Source: Limosilactobacillus kribbianus
Lineage (GTDB): Bacteria; Bacillota; Bacilli; Lactobacillales; Lactobacillaceae
Length of the DNA: 35,683 nt
Assembly: GCF_026413145.1 (NCBI RefSeq)
Contig: NZ_JAOVYZ010000017.1
Coordinates: 1-35,683 of the forward strand
Reading direction: 5' to 3'
Shown piece after piece: positions 1 to 7,327 of the stretch (position 1 is its first letter; every line of letters starts with the position of its first letter). Below the pieces are notes generated by a model. It saw only the letters and a list, made by a program, of their open reading frames with translations. It was not told the DNA's origin and ran no database searches. Made by a program: the position numbers and the translations under genes.

Positions 1-44
1 AAGGCCACCTAATTAGTAACCGCGATTACTACTTAGGTGGCCTT
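1..44. repeat. Perfect inverted repeat (hairpin) at window edge
   Basis: A 12-base perfect inverted repeat (1-12 with 33-44, arms AAGGCCACCTAA / TTAGGTGGCCTT) contains a second 5-base pair (14-18 with 27-31). It is strong enough to be a transcription terminator for a gene to the left. However, no T-run follows on the plus strand and the minus-strand continuation lies outside the window, so the direction is unknown. Confidence 0.6.
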
Positions 45-274
45 AAAATTAACGAATTACTTTTCAAACGACATCCTGTAAGAACCGACCACTAATTGTC
101 AAGCTCTTAACTTAATGACATTGCTTGATATAGAAGGGTTCTTTTTATTTGTCTATCATTTCATTTGTCCATCAATCTTTATTTCCCCAAGGAAAATTAG
201 TGTGGCCTTCCATTTTATTTCATACTTGCTGGTTATAATTCTTCCAAGACTAAATCGGTAAGGGTGGAATAGCT
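45..274 (+). promoter_or_regulatory. AT-rich intergenic region with a -10 element for the membrane protein gene
   Basis: No gene is seen here. A perfect -10 hexamer, TATAAT, lies at 234-239, about 36 bases before the start codon at 275. No good -35 stands 16-18 bases upstream of it, so the promoter may be weak or activator dependent. The AAGGGTGG-like ribosome-binding site just before 275 serves the next gene. Confidence 0.4.
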
Positions 275-2038
275 ATGACAAAATGCCAGCGGCTTAAACT
301 GATTCTCAAAAATAACTATGCTTGCATTCTGATCGTCTTAACGGCTGGCGGCTTGCTTCTTAGCCAAACAATTACTAATCATCCCATCGTTGGCGCCGAT
401 AGTGTTTTTCACTACAATCGTTTTTACGAGACCTATTCACAGCTGCGTAAGAACAATTTTAGCTGGTTTCAATCAATCTACAGTTTTAACCAGAGCGGCC
501 GAATCGTGAATGCCGTCTATGGCCCACTCTTTGCCTATCTTAACGGCCTCCTGTTGTTTGTGGTCCACAGTTGGGCCCAGTATCAGCTTTTAGCGAGCTT
601 GATCATTTATTTAATTGCAGGCTATGGAATGTATCGACTAGTTCGGCGTTTTGAGCTTTCGCAATTGATTGCCGCACTAACGGCCAGCGTCTACTTAACG
701 ATTGGCTGGGTCTCCCGCTGGCAAACGGGAAATAACGCTACTGCGCTCGGCGCGATGCTAGCCCCGTATTTGCTGCAGGTTCTTTTCTGGATAGTCACGG
801 ATTCCCAGCACCCGATTCATTGGAAAAGTCTGGCACTACTGATGAGCATTACGATTGAGGTTCACTTGCTCAGTGCCATCTTGTTTATGCTCCTATTGGT
901 TCCCGCCTGGCTGTATGGATTAAAAATTGCGGTGGCCAAGCGCCAGGTATTGGTTCAAACGGGGAAGGCGGTCGGTGTAACACTGATTTTAACGGCCAAT
1001 ACCCTGGGACCGCTAATCTTTTTGAGCCTAACCAACCATCTGGTCATGCCGGCGGACTTCGATGTCATCAAGAATACGTTGCGTCTCGATCCGTTTTCCA
1101 ACACCCGCACCTCGATTACCATCTTTTTTCTGAGTATCCTCTTGTGCCAGCTCCTTTTTGCTGCCGTTACTTGGCGAAAGAACCGCTTGAACTTAGTAGT
1201 CACAGTCACGGGTTTTATCTTTTTGTGGGGTAGTTCGCACTTTTTCCCGTGGACGCGTCTGGTTAAAATCTTTCCAAGCATTAGTCGCTATCTGCAGTTT
1301 CCGGTGCGTCTGACGATTCTGACTTATCCTTTACTGATGCTTGGGATGGCATTTTCCTTTGGTCTAATTATGAATCAGCGCGGTCCCAAACTCGCTTGTC
1401 GCTTTGGTGGCACTGTCTTAGTACTGCTTTGGCTGATCTGCTTGGGTCAGGCCGGCCGGGTAATTAATCATCGAGCGCAAGTCGGCTTCATGCCACGGGT
1501 CTTAGAAAGCAAGACGACTTCCGTGGGAAAGGATAATAGTGCTAAGGATCGGCAAGAGGTTCTGCAGGCGACCCGCGCGAGCGACTACCGTCAGTTCTTA
1601 AAAGAATTGCAAAAACGGATTCCAGACTACCTAGCGTCTAAAAGGGCAAACACTTCGGCGATGGTAGCTGCTGAGAGCTATGCCAATTCGGTGGTCGATC
1701 GGGTCTCCAACGTTCAAATTCGGGCAGTTAGCGGGGGCCGACTGAAACTAACCTGGTCCACGACAAAAAAGGGGACCAAACAATTGCCAGTTGTAACCTA
1801 TCGGTACTCTAAATTGATTGTGAATGGTCACCAGGTTAACCATTTTACACGGTCGCTGATCGGCTCCCCGACGGTTAAGCAACAAAAGGGACGCAACGTT
1901 GCCTATTTAGTCTATGTTCCGCCGACATGGCTTAACGGGTTGATTGCCGTTTCGCTGTTGGCTTGGCTATTATGGGCAGGGGAGATACTTCGTGACTGGA
2001 TAAGGCCTAGGTGTAAAATTGGCAAGCGTCCGCAATAG
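275..2038 (+). CDS. Polytopic membrane protein, possible GT-C-type glycosyltransferase
   Basis: This 587-residue protein was not assigned to a named family. It has many hydrophobic segments, roughly one at residues 15-33 and then a run from about 85 to 400. A hydrophilic, probably extracytoplasmic domain of about 140 residues follows (about 410-550), then a last membrane segment near 556-572 and a basic tail (DWIRPR). The loop after the first segment carries an acidic-aromatic motif (GADSVFHYNRFYE). Such a loop, followed by many helices, is the general layout of YfhO-like and other GT-C membrane glycosyltransferases that use lipid-linked sugars; that assignment is inference. ATG at 275 has an AAGGGTGG ribosome-binding site. 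It ends just before the rnhA promoter, so it appears to be a single-gene unit. Confidence 0.75.
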   Translation: MTKCQRLKLILKNNYACILIVLTAGGLLLSQTITNHPIVGADSVFHYNRFYETYSQLRKNNFSWFQSIYSFNQSGRIVNAVYGPLFAYLNGLLLFVVHSWAQYQLLASLIIYLIAGYGMYRLVRRFELSQLIAALTASVYLTIGWVSRWQTGNNATALGAMLAPYLLQVLFWIVTDSQHPIHWKSLALLMSITIEVHLLSAILFMLLLVPAWLYGLKIAVAKRQVLVQTGKAVGVTLILTANTLGPLIFLSLTNHLVMPADFDVIKNTLRLDPFSNTRTSITIFFLSILLCQLLFAAVTWRKNRLNLVVTVTGFIFLWGSSHFFPWTRLVKIFPSISRYLQFPVRLTILTYPLLMLGMAFSFGLIMNQRGPKLACRFGGTVLVLLWLICLGQAGRVINHRAQVGFMPRVLESKTTSVGKDNSAKDRQEVLQATRASDYRQFLKELQKRIPDYLASKRANTSAMVAAESYANSVVDRVSNVQIRAVSGGRLKLTWSTTKKGTKQLPVVTYRYSKLIVNGHQVNHFTRSLIGSPTVKQQKGRNVAYLVYVPPTWLNGLIAVSLLAWLLWAGEILRDWIRPRCKIGKRPQ

Positions 2039-2046
2039 TGTATAAT
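2019..2046 (+). promoter_or_regulatory. Promoter of rnhA (TTGGCA-N16-TATAAT)
   Basis: A near-consensus -35 TTGGCA (2019-2024) and perfect -10 TATAAT (2041-2046) are separated by 16 bases. They overlap the end of the preceding membrane protein gene and lie 30 bases before the rnhA start. The promoter probably drives rnhA and mvaS. Confidence 0.7.
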
Positions 2047-2075
2047 GGAACGGTGATGAGAAAGGATTGGGATCA

Positions 2076-2774
2076 ATGACAAAAAAGTACTACGCGGTTA
2101 AGCGTGGCCGGATACCCGGTATTTATACCACCTGGGCGGAATGCCAGCGCCAGGTGAGTGGCTTTTCCGGTGCGGTCTACAAGAGTTTTACCAGTCGCCA
2201 ACAGGCCCTGACCTGGCTGCAGCAGCCCCAACCAAGGCAGCATCGTCCTCAGCAGCTACAGTTAGCGTTGGGTGACCAGGGACGCCCAACGCAACCGGCA
2301 GCAATCAAACTGTATACCGATGGGGGCTCACGCAATCATGGCAATAAACGGGGCCAGCACGTCAAGACGAGTGACAGGGCAGCCTGGGCCTACTTGATTG
2401 AGTACCAGGGCGCCCAGCAAACGGGAACGGGCGGCGAATACGGTGCCACCAACAACAAGATGGAAATTCTGGCTCTGATAAACGCTCTGCAGTTCCTGCT
2501 AGACCACCATCTTAATAATGAAACGATCGCGGCTACCTTGGATTCCCACTATGTCTTGGACCCGATCACGAAGGGCTGGCTTTATGGCTGGCAGCGCCGG
2601 GGCTGGCGAACCGCGTCTGGCTCGCCGGTGGCTAATTCTGAGCAGTGGCAATTGCTGCTGCGCCTCTTGCCGCAATTTGCCCACTTGTCTTTTCAATGGA
2701 CGAAGGGGCACGCGGACAACCGAGGGAACAATATTGTGGACGGCCTGCTAAATCAAACAATGGACAAAATGTAA
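2076..2774 (+). CDS. rnhA: Ribonuclease HI with N-terminal viroplasmin-like RNA-binding domain
   Basis: This enzyme degrades the RNA strand of RNA-DNA hybrids (R-loops, Okazaki primers). The 232-residue protein begins with a viroplasmin/RHBD-type domain (residues 3-49: KYYAVKRGRIPGIYTTW, YKSF), which binds hybrids. A Gln/Pro-rich linker follows (about 50-75), then the RNase H fold. Likely catalytic residues are Asp82 (LYTDGGS), Glu130 (NNKMEI), Asp156 (LDSHY), His212 (WTKGHAD) and Asp222. ATG 2076 is chosen because AAAGGA at 2061-2066 is 9 bases away; an in-frame TTG at 2067 would abut that site. It is followed 15 bases later by mvaS and probably shares its transcript. Confidence 0.93.
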   Translation: MTKKYYAVKRGRIPGIYTTWAECQRQVSGFSGAVYKSFTSRQQALTWLQQPQPRQHRPQQLQLALGDQGRPTQPAAIKLYTDGGSRNHGNKRGQHVKTSDRAAWAYLIEYQGAQQTGTGGEYGATNNKMEILALINALQFLLDHHLNNETIAATLDSHYVLDPITKGWLYGWQRRGWRTASGSPVANSEQWQLLLRLLPQFAHLSFQWTKGHADNRGNNIVDGLLNQTMDKM

Positions 2775-2789
2775 AATGGGGATGAAGAA

Positions 2790-3950
2790 ATGAAGATTGG
2801 AATTGATGAAATGGCTTTTGCGACCACGGATCAGTACATTGACCTGCGTGAATTAGCAAAAAAGCGCGGTGTTGATCCCAATAAGTACACCATCGGCATT
2901 GGCCAGGATCGGCAGGCGGTGGTTCCGCCCACTCAGGATATCGTTACTCTGGGGGCGGCTGCAGCCGAGAAGCTGCTAAACGCAACGAATGTGAAAACCA
3001 TTTCGACGATCATTGTGGCCACCGAATCAGGAATCGATAATTCCAAGGCCAGTGCGATCTACATTAAACATCTGCTGGGATTAAACGATTTTGTGCGCAC
3101 CGTGGAACTCAAGGAAGCCTGTTATTCCGGGACCGCGGCCATTCAGTTTGCCCGGGGGCTAGTGGCGTTAAATCCACAGGAAACGGTGCTGGTCATCGCG
3201 GCCGACATTGCTCGCTATGGCTTGAATACTCCCGGTGAGGTGACCCAGGGTGCGGGGGCCGTGGCGATGCTAATTGGTGCCAACCCGCATGTCTTAGCGA
3301 TCGAACCGACGGCGGTCTCCTACAGCAAGGACATCATGGACTTCTGGCGACCACTTTACGCCACCGAGGCAATGGTGGACGGGAAGTACTCGACCAACGT
3401 CTACATCGATTTCTTCTTGCAGACTTTTACCCGTTATCAGCAACTGACCGGGCGACGGCTGGAGGACTTTGCCGGAATGGCCTTCCACCTGCCATTTACT
3501 AAGATGGGGAAAAAGGCGTTGGAGGCACTGCTGGGTCAGCGAACTGACCCGACTGCTCAGTGGATGCGGGAGCAGTTAACCGCCGAGCAGGTATATTGTC
3601 GGCAAGTTGGCAATCTCTATACCGGTTCGCTCTACCTGGGATTGATGTCGTTGTTGCAAAATGGCCAAGCCCGGGTCGGTGATCGGCTGGGCCTGTTTAG
3701 TTACGGCTCCGGGGCCGAGGGCGAATTCTATAGCGGCATCGTCCAGGAAGGCTTTGCCAAGCACCTCAATGACATTCAAGCCGACCTGGCCGCGCGGCAC
3801 CAGGTTTCAATTGATGAATACGAACAGCTTTTTAACGCCCAACTGGGAATGAATTCGGCAGACCAGCAGTTTGACCTGACCACTGATCAGCTGCCATTTG
3901 TACTAGCGGGGCAAGAAAATCATCAACGCATCTATCAACGTAATCAATAA
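2790..3950 (+). CDS. mvaS: Hydroxymethylglutaryl-CoA synthase
   Basis: MvaS condenses acetyl-CoA with acetoacetyl-CoA to HMG-CoA, an early step of the mevalonate pathway to isopentenyl diphosphate. The 386-residue length is normal. The classic active-site residues fall at their textbook positions: Glu79 (VATESG), Cys111 (KEACYSG) and His233 (MAFHLPFTK). The gene is in the cytosolic isoprenoid pathway that supplies undecaprenyl synthesis (uppS lies at 10621). It follows rnhA closely, with a GGGG-type ribosome-binding site, and ends at a strong hairpin terminator shared with the convergent lexA. Confidence 0.97.
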   Translation: MKIGIDEMAFATTDQYIDLRELAKKRGVDPNKYTIGIGQDRQAVVPPTQDIVTLGAAAAEKLLNATNVKTISTIIVATESGIDNSKASAIYIKHLLGLNDFVRTVELKEACYSGTAAIQFARGLVALNPQETVLVIAADIARYGLNTPGEVTQGAGAVAMLIGANPHVLAIEPTAVSYSKDIMDFWRPLYATEAMVDGKYSTNVYIDFFLQTFTRYQQLTGRRLEDFAGMAFHLPFTKMGKKALEALLGQRTDPTAQWMREQLTAEQVYCRQVGNLYTGSLYLGLMSLLQNGQARVGDRLGLFSYGSGAEGEFYSGIVQEGFAKHLNDIQADLAARHQVSIDEYEQLFNAQLGMNSADQQFDLTTDQLPFVLAGQENHQRIYQRNQ

Positions 3951-3951
3951 A

Positions 3952-3989
3952 AAAATCGGCAGTGCACGCTTGAATGCACTGCCGATTTT
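3952..3989. terminator. Bidirectional terminator between mvaS and lexA
   Basis: A 15-base perfect stem (3952-3966 with 3975-3989) and an 8-base loop carry A and T runs at the ends, so it can stop transcripts from both convergent genes. It ends 8 bases before the lexA stop codon. Confidence 0.9.
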
Positions 3990-3997
3990 GGTAACTA

Positions 3998-4624
3998 TTA
4001 AAAGATATGATCACGGAAGAGCCCGACAACCTTACCGAGGATCTTGACGTTTTGCAGGAAAATGGGGGCCATGGTGTCGTTCTCCGGTTGAAGACGGAAA
4101 CGGGTCTTTTCCTTGAAGAAACGCTTGCAGGTGGCTTCGTTGTCGTCGTTCATTGCGATTACGATGTCACCATTCTTCGCCGTGGATTGCTTGCGGACGA
4201 TGACCTGGTCGCCATTCAGAATGCCGGCCTTGATCATACTGGTGCCGCGAATTGTTAGCATGAAGAGGTCGTTATTATCTTGGATCGAAGGGGGAATTGG
4301 GAAGAAGTCCGTTGCATCTTGGACCGCCAAGATTGGCTGCCCGGCGGTAACAACCCCCAACATGGGGATTTTGGTTTGCATTGGCTTAACACCGAGCAGA
4401 TCCAACCCCTTGGGTGTGATCTCAAGTGCCCGGGGTTTCGCCGAGTCCTTGCGTAAAAAGCCCTTGTCAATCAGGCGGGTAATGTGTCCGTGGACGGTTG
4501 ATGTCGATGATAGGCCCACCGCACTGCAGATCTCCCGAACCGTCGGCGGATAGCCGTGTTCGGTGACCTGCTTGTGGATGTAGCTTAAGACCGCCATTTG
4601 TTTGTTTTTAGCAGCTCTTGGCAT
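3998..4624 (-). CDS. lexA: SOS repressor LexA
   Basis: LexA represses DNA-damage genes and cleaves itself when bound to the RecA filament. The 208-residue protein has a winged helix-turn-helix at residues 1-65 ([22 protein letters not shown]) and the peptidase fold at 85-205. The Ala94-Gly95 cleavage bond lies in VVTAGQP, catalytic Ser129 in RGTSM, and Lys167 in TCKRF. The ATG at 4624 follows GAGGTG. It is divergent from a DUF896 gene, as in Bacillus, and an SOS box overlaps its own likely -35, which predicts autoregulation. Confidence 0.97.
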   Translation of the reverse strand: MPRAAKNKQMAVLSYIHKQVTEHGYPPTVREICSAVGLSSTSTVHGHITRLIDKGFLRKDSAKPRALEITPKGLDLLGVKPMQTKIPMLGVVTAGQPILAVQDATDFFPIPPSIQDNNDLFMLTIRGTSMIKAGILNGDQVIVRKQSTAKNGDIVIAMNDDNEATCKRFFKEKTRFRLQPENDTMAPIFLQNVKILGKVVGLFRDHIF

Positions 4625-4654
4625 ACTTACACCTCATTATTACTTATTATGTAA

Positions 4655-4683
4655 AGGATACCATAGCAGAAATTGTATTTCAA
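4655..4683 (-). promoter_or_regulatory. lexA promoter (TTGAAA-N17-TATCCT on minus strand)
   Basis: Read on the minus strand, TTGAAA occupies 4683-4678 and TATCCT 4660-4655, with a 17-base spacer, 31-36 bases before the lexA start. The -35 overlaps the SOS box at 4681-4694. Confidence 0.6.
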
Positions 4684-4694
4684 ACGTACGTTCG
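4681..4694. promoter_or_regulatory. LexA-binding site (SOS box)
   Basis: The 14-base element reads CGAACGTACGTTTG on the minus strand. It matches the Gram-positive SOS consensus CGAAC-N4-GTTCG with one mismatch. It overlaps the lexA -35 and lies 25 bases upstream of the -35 of the divergent DUF896 gene. Confidence 0.85.
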
Positions 4695-4704
4695 TCACCG
4701 TTTT

Positions 4705-4714
4705 CCGTATACGG
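4705..4714. repeat. 10-base perfect palindrome CCGTATACGG
   Basis: The palindrome lies between the SOS box and the -35 of the DUF896 gene. It may be an operator, but no regulator can be named. Confidence 0.3.
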
Positions 4715-4719
4715 ATAAT

Positions 4720-4748
4720 TTGCAATTAAAGACCAAATTCGGTAAAAT
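4720..4748 (+). promoter_or_regulatory. Promoter of the DUF896 gene (TTGCAA-N17-TAAAAT)
   Basis: A -35 TTGCAA (4720-4725) and -10 TAAAAT (4743-4748) have a 17-base spacer and end 35 bases before the start codon at 4784. Confidence 0.7.
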
Positions 4749-4783
4749 CTAAGCCGTTAGAATAGGAAAGGAAGGGTCCGTGG

Positions 4784-5035
4784 ATGACTGAATCAAAGGA
4801 ACAGGATGAACTGTTAAAGCGAATCAATGAATTGGCCCACAAGAACAAGACAGAAGGGCTGACCGAACCGGAAACCCGGGAACGGGAACGGCTGCGGCGT
4901 GAATATATCAAGAATTTCCGCAAAGCAATGCGGAGCAATATTGAGATGATGCGGATCTTTGACAAAAACGGCAAGGAAGTTACTCCCGAAAAGGTTCGTC
5001 AGATTCAACGCAAAAAAGGCCTGCGCGACGATTAA
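4784..5035 (+). CDS. DUF896 (YnzC family) small protein
   Basis: This 83-residue, highly charged and probably helical protein matches the YnzC/DUF896 pattern: an N-terminal half of the form LLKRINELAHKNKTEGLTEPE, then RREYIKNFRKAMRSNIEMM. In Bacillus subtilis ynzC belongs to the yneA-yneB-ynzC group divergent from lexA and under LexA control. Here yneA and yneB are missing and this gene directly faces lexA. The ATG has a GGAAGGGTCCGTGG leader. SOS control is suggested by the SOS box 90-103 bases upstream of the start. The molecular function of the family is not established. Confidence 0.9.
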   Translation: MTESKEQDELLKRINELAHKNKTEGLTEPETRERERLRREYIKNFRKAMRSNIEMMRIFDKNGKEVTPEKVRQIQRKKGLRDD

Positions 5036-5049
5036 GTCCAGATTTTACC

Positions 5050-5078
5050 TTTTCAAGCGTCCCGCGATCGTGTAAGAT
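5050..5078 (+). promoter_or_regulatory. Possible yneF promoter (TTTTCA-N17-TAAGAT)
   Basis: A weak -35 (5050-5055) and weak -10 (5073-5078) are spaced by 17 bases, ahead of the GTG start at 5111. Each hexamer matches consensus at four of six positions, so this is tentative. Confidence 0.35.
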
Positions 5079-5110
5079 GGAAAGGTAACTAACCAAAGGA
5101 GGAATTAGTC

Positions 5111-5338
5111 GTGGGTATGACAATTTTATGGACCATCCTGGGATTATTGGTTGGCCTGGTTGTCGGTTTCTTCGGCGCCCGTAAGTACATGGAAAATTAC
5201 CTTCGTAATAATCCACCGATTTCTGAAGAAATGCTGCGGACAATGATGCTTCAGATGGGACAGAAGCCTTCGAGCCGGAAGCTTCACCAGATGATGCAGA
5301 CCATGAAGACACAAGCGCGGAAAGCAAACCGCAAGTAA
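5111..5338 (+). CDS. yneF: UPF0154 membrane protein YneF
   Basis: This 75-residue protein has one N-terminal membrane helix (residues 3-23, [19 protein letters not shown]). The family signature follows: [32 protein letters not shown]. The family is widespread in Firmicutes but its function is unknown. GTG at 5111 is preferred because AAAGGAGG at 5095-5102 is 8 bases away; the next ATG (5117) would be 14 bases away. It sits near lexA and DUF896, as in Bacillus, and ends at a strong terminator. Confidence 0.92.
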   Translation: MGMTILWTILGLLVGLVVGFFGARKYMENYLRNNPPISEEMLRTMMLQMGQKPSSRKLHQMMQTMKTQARKANRK

Positions 5339-5340
5339 AA

Positions 5341-5377
5341 ATAAAAGGGATGCCGGAACGCATCCCTTTTATTTTTT
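5341..5377. terminator. Terminator between yneF and plsC
   Basis: An 11-base GC-containing stem (5343-5353 with 5360-5370) has a 6-base loop and a T-run on the plus strand. Flanking A/T bases extend the stem. It also lies at the 3' end of the convergent plsC, so it may act in both directions. Confidence 0.9.
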
Positions 5378-6014
5378 AGAAATTATCATCCTTGGGTTTA
5401 GGTGGCATGATGTAATGGAAATCGGGGTTGATCTGGGAGTCGAGCTGGTCGAAGGCAGTTTGCATTTCCTGCTCGATCTTGGCCTGATTCTCGTCCGTCA
5501 GCCGCATCTTGCGATCGATATAGATTGGCTTACCAAAGGCGATGTTGCGGGGTTTGCGGCTAAAGAGCTGTCCGAACTTCAATGGACCCTGGTAAACCAC
5601 GGGCACGAGGGGAACGCCGGCCATCTTGGCGATCACGACCGCACCACCTTTGAGCTTTGCCGAGTAGCGCGAGCCGGTCGGAAAGATGATCGTCGACAGG
5701 TCGGTTTTGCGCAGCATTTTGACCGGTGTCTTAATCACTGACGGTCCCGGATTCTTCCGGTCGACCGGGAAGGCGTTGAGGGCCCGGAGAAATTTGTTGG
5801 CGAGCGGGTTTTCGAACAGTTCCTTCTTGGCCATGAAGCTGAATTTCTTCGGCCAGATCGCCAAAGCAATCAGGACCGGATCCATCCAGGTGCGGTGGGG
5901 AGCGACGACTACGTAGTTCCCTTCCGGCAGGTTTTCACGATTATAAATTTTCGCCCGGCCATTGATCAGGTTGAGCAGCGGATTGACAATTTTTACTAGA
6001 AAATTATAAAGCAT
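5376..6014 (-). CDS. plsC: 1-acyl-sn-glycerol-3-phosphate acyltransferase (PlsC family)
   Basis: This membrane-associated enzyme adds the second acyl chain to lysophosphatidic acid, giving phosphatidic acid, the substrate of CdsA (11402). The 212-residue protein has the catalytic H-x4-D motif at His40-Asp45 (APHRTWMD). A second block, FPTGSR (111-116), stands where most families have FPEGTR, so the usual Glu is a Thr here. There is an N-terminal hydrophobic stretch. The start at 6014 is favoured by GGAAG 7 bases upstream on the minus strand; an upstream TTG at 6038 lies before that site. It is divergent from the methylase gene. Confidence 0.9.
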   Translation of the reverse strand: MLYNFLVKIVNPLLNLINGRAKIYNRENLPEGNYVVVAPHRTWMDPVLIALAIWPKKFSFMAKKELFENPLANKFLRALNAFPVDRKNPGPSVIKTPVKMLRKTDLSTIIFPTGSRYSAKLKGGAVVIAKMAGVPLVPVVYQGPLKFGQLFSRKPRNIAFGKPIYIDRKMRLTDENQAKIEQEMQTAFDQLDSQINPDFHYIMPPKPKDDNF

Positions 6015-6110
6015 CTTTTTTCTTCCAATCAAATTCAAATTACTTATCTAGCCCCTAAGTATGACGAAAAAGCTTAGAAGATGCAAGCGGAAAAGAAAGG
6101 AAAGAAGTAA

Positions 6111-6869
6111 ATGGAACCATCATCACTACTGAAGGACGATGAGCGCATCGACCAACTTTACAGTCAGGATGTTCAGATTATTCAGAGCCCGAGCTGCTTT
6201 GCTTTTTCACTGGATGCGGTCCTGCTCGCCGACTTTGTCCGGGAAAATCATCGTCACAAGCTGAAGACGGTCGACCTCTGTGCCGGCAACGGGGCAATCG
6301 GACTCTTCCTACATAATAAACTTGGGGGGACTTTTACCGAGGTCGAATTACAGCCCCGGATCGCGGACATGGCCAAGCGCAGCATTGAACTCAACGGCTT
6401 GGGTGATCGTTACCGGGTGCTGAATATGGACATTAAGGATGTCTTCACCCAGGTTCCCAAGGACTCGGCTGACGTGGTACTATGCAACCCGCCCTATTTT
6501 CCGGTGACGGCCAAGAGCCAGAAGAACCCGAATCGCTACCTGGCCCTGGCCCGACACGAGATCGCAACCAACCTGCAAATGGTGGCTCAGCAGATGAGCG
6601 GCCTGTTAAAGATGAACGGTCACGGTTACCTAGTTCATCGGCCGGACCGGCTGACTGAAATTCTGACGACGATGCAAGAGTGGCGGTTGGTTCCCAAACG
6701 ATTGCGTCTGATTCATCCCAAGGCCCAGCGCGACGCTAATATGCTTCTCCTGGAAGTCATTAAGGACGGCAAGCCGGGTGGATTAAAGGTCGTACCGCCA
6801 CTGGTCGTCAGCGGGGATGATGGGGAGTATTTGCCGGAGGTGCAAAAATTGCTTTATGGCCAGCAGTAA
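6111..6869 (+). CDS. tRNA1(Val) A37 N6-methyltransferase-like protein (TrmN6/YabB)
   Basis: This 252-residue S-adenosylmethionine-dependent methylase has motif I at 54-64 (VDLCAGNGAIG). Motif IV NPPY at 126-129 is the signature of adenine-N6 methylases, and an N-terminal segment (SPSCFAFSLDAVLLADFV) is typical of the TrmN6/YabB family. The likely substrate is a tRNA adenine by homology, but this is not proven for the Gram-positive members. The next gene begins inside its last codons; in Bacillus yabB is likewise followed by the GIY-YIG gene yazA, which supports the call. Confidence 0.9.
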   Translation: MEPSSLLKDDERIDQLYSQDVQIIQSPSCFAFSLDAVLLADFVRENHRHKLKTVDLCAGNGAIGLFLHNKLGGTFTEVELQPRIADMAKRSIELNGLGDRYRVLNMDIKDVFTQVPKDSADVVLCNPPYFPVTAKSQKNPNRYLALARHEIATNLQMVAQQMSGLLKMNGHGYLVHRPDRLTEILTTMQEWRLVPKRLRLIHPKAQRDANMLLLEVIKDGKPGGLKVVPPLVVSGDDGEYLPEVQKLLYGQQ

Positions 6870-7164
6870 GTATTACATTTACGTTTTATACTGCGCCGAT
6901 GATACGCTTTATTGTGGCTTTACCAATAACGTTGCCCGCCGCTTTGCCACCCACCAAGCCTGCCACGGCGCCAAGTACACCCGGGTACGCCGGCGTCACC
7001 CGCTCCGCCTGATTTATCAGGAGGAGTTTGCCAGCAAGCCCGCTGCTCTGAGTGCCGAGTATCATTTTAAGCACCAGCCCCGCGCTGCCAAGGTTCGCTA
7101 TCTTAAAGAACACGGGGTGATCGTCAGCCAATACTACCGAATCAACCACCACCAGTCAATTTAA
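6856..7164 (+). CDS. yazA: GIY-YIG nuclease-superfamily protein (UPF0213, YazA)
   Basis: This 102-residue protein is a stand-alone GIY-YIG domain. The first motif is YIYVLYCADDTLYCGFT (residues 6-22), then an Arg in NNVARRFATH and Glu in SAEYHFK. Cellular role of this family is unknown. ATG 6856 lies within the end of the preceding gene (14-base overlap), pointing to translational coupling. The only good GGAGG (6835-6839) is 16 bases away, longer than usual. The reading frame is open from 6817, but the homologous region starts after 6856. Confidence 0.88.
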   Translation: MASSKYYIYVLYCADDTLYCGFTNNVARRFATHQACHGAKYTRVRRRHPLRLIYQEEFASKPAALSAEYHFKHQPRAAKVRYLKEHGVIVSQYYRINHHQSI

Positions 7165-7169
7165 TGATC

Positions 7170-7198
7170 AAAAAGCTTGTCATTGGACAAGCTTTTTT
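7170..7198 (+). terminator. Terminator after yazA
   Basis: A 12-base stem (7170-7181 with 7186-7197) and 4-base loop are followed by a T-run. The rpsB -35 lies inside this hairpin. Confidence 0.92.
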
Positions 7199-7205
7199 GT
7201 ATACT
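7177..7205 (+). promoter_or_regulatory. rpsB promoter (TTGTCA-N17-TATACT)
   Basis: The -35 TTGTCA (7177-7182) is formed by the stem of the preceding terminator and the -10 TATACT (7200-7205) follows the T-run, with an exact 17-base spacer. Transcription would start near 7212, leaving a leader of about 115 bases. Confidence 0.8.
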
Positions 7206-7211
7206 ATTAAA

Positions 7212-7327
7212 CGGTGTTTAACAACATATAACACACCTATGGTGATAATTCGGGACGTGCTTTTCACCTGAAAAGTTCCTGCAATTAACTGAGCCATGGG
7301 GAGGAAAAACATTTTGGAGGTTTATTT
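7212..7327 (+). promoter_or_regulatory. rpsB 5' leader, possible S2 autoregulatory RNA
   Basis: The leader contains two small hairpins, 7234-7244 (CACC-TAT-GGTG) and 7260-7275 (CTTTTC-ACCT-GAAAAG), and a double purine-rich site before the ATG (GGGGAGG and TTTTGGAGG). Ribosomal protein S2 represses its own mRNA in several bacteria, so a regulatory leader is plausible. The structure was judged by eye only. Confidence 0.4.
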
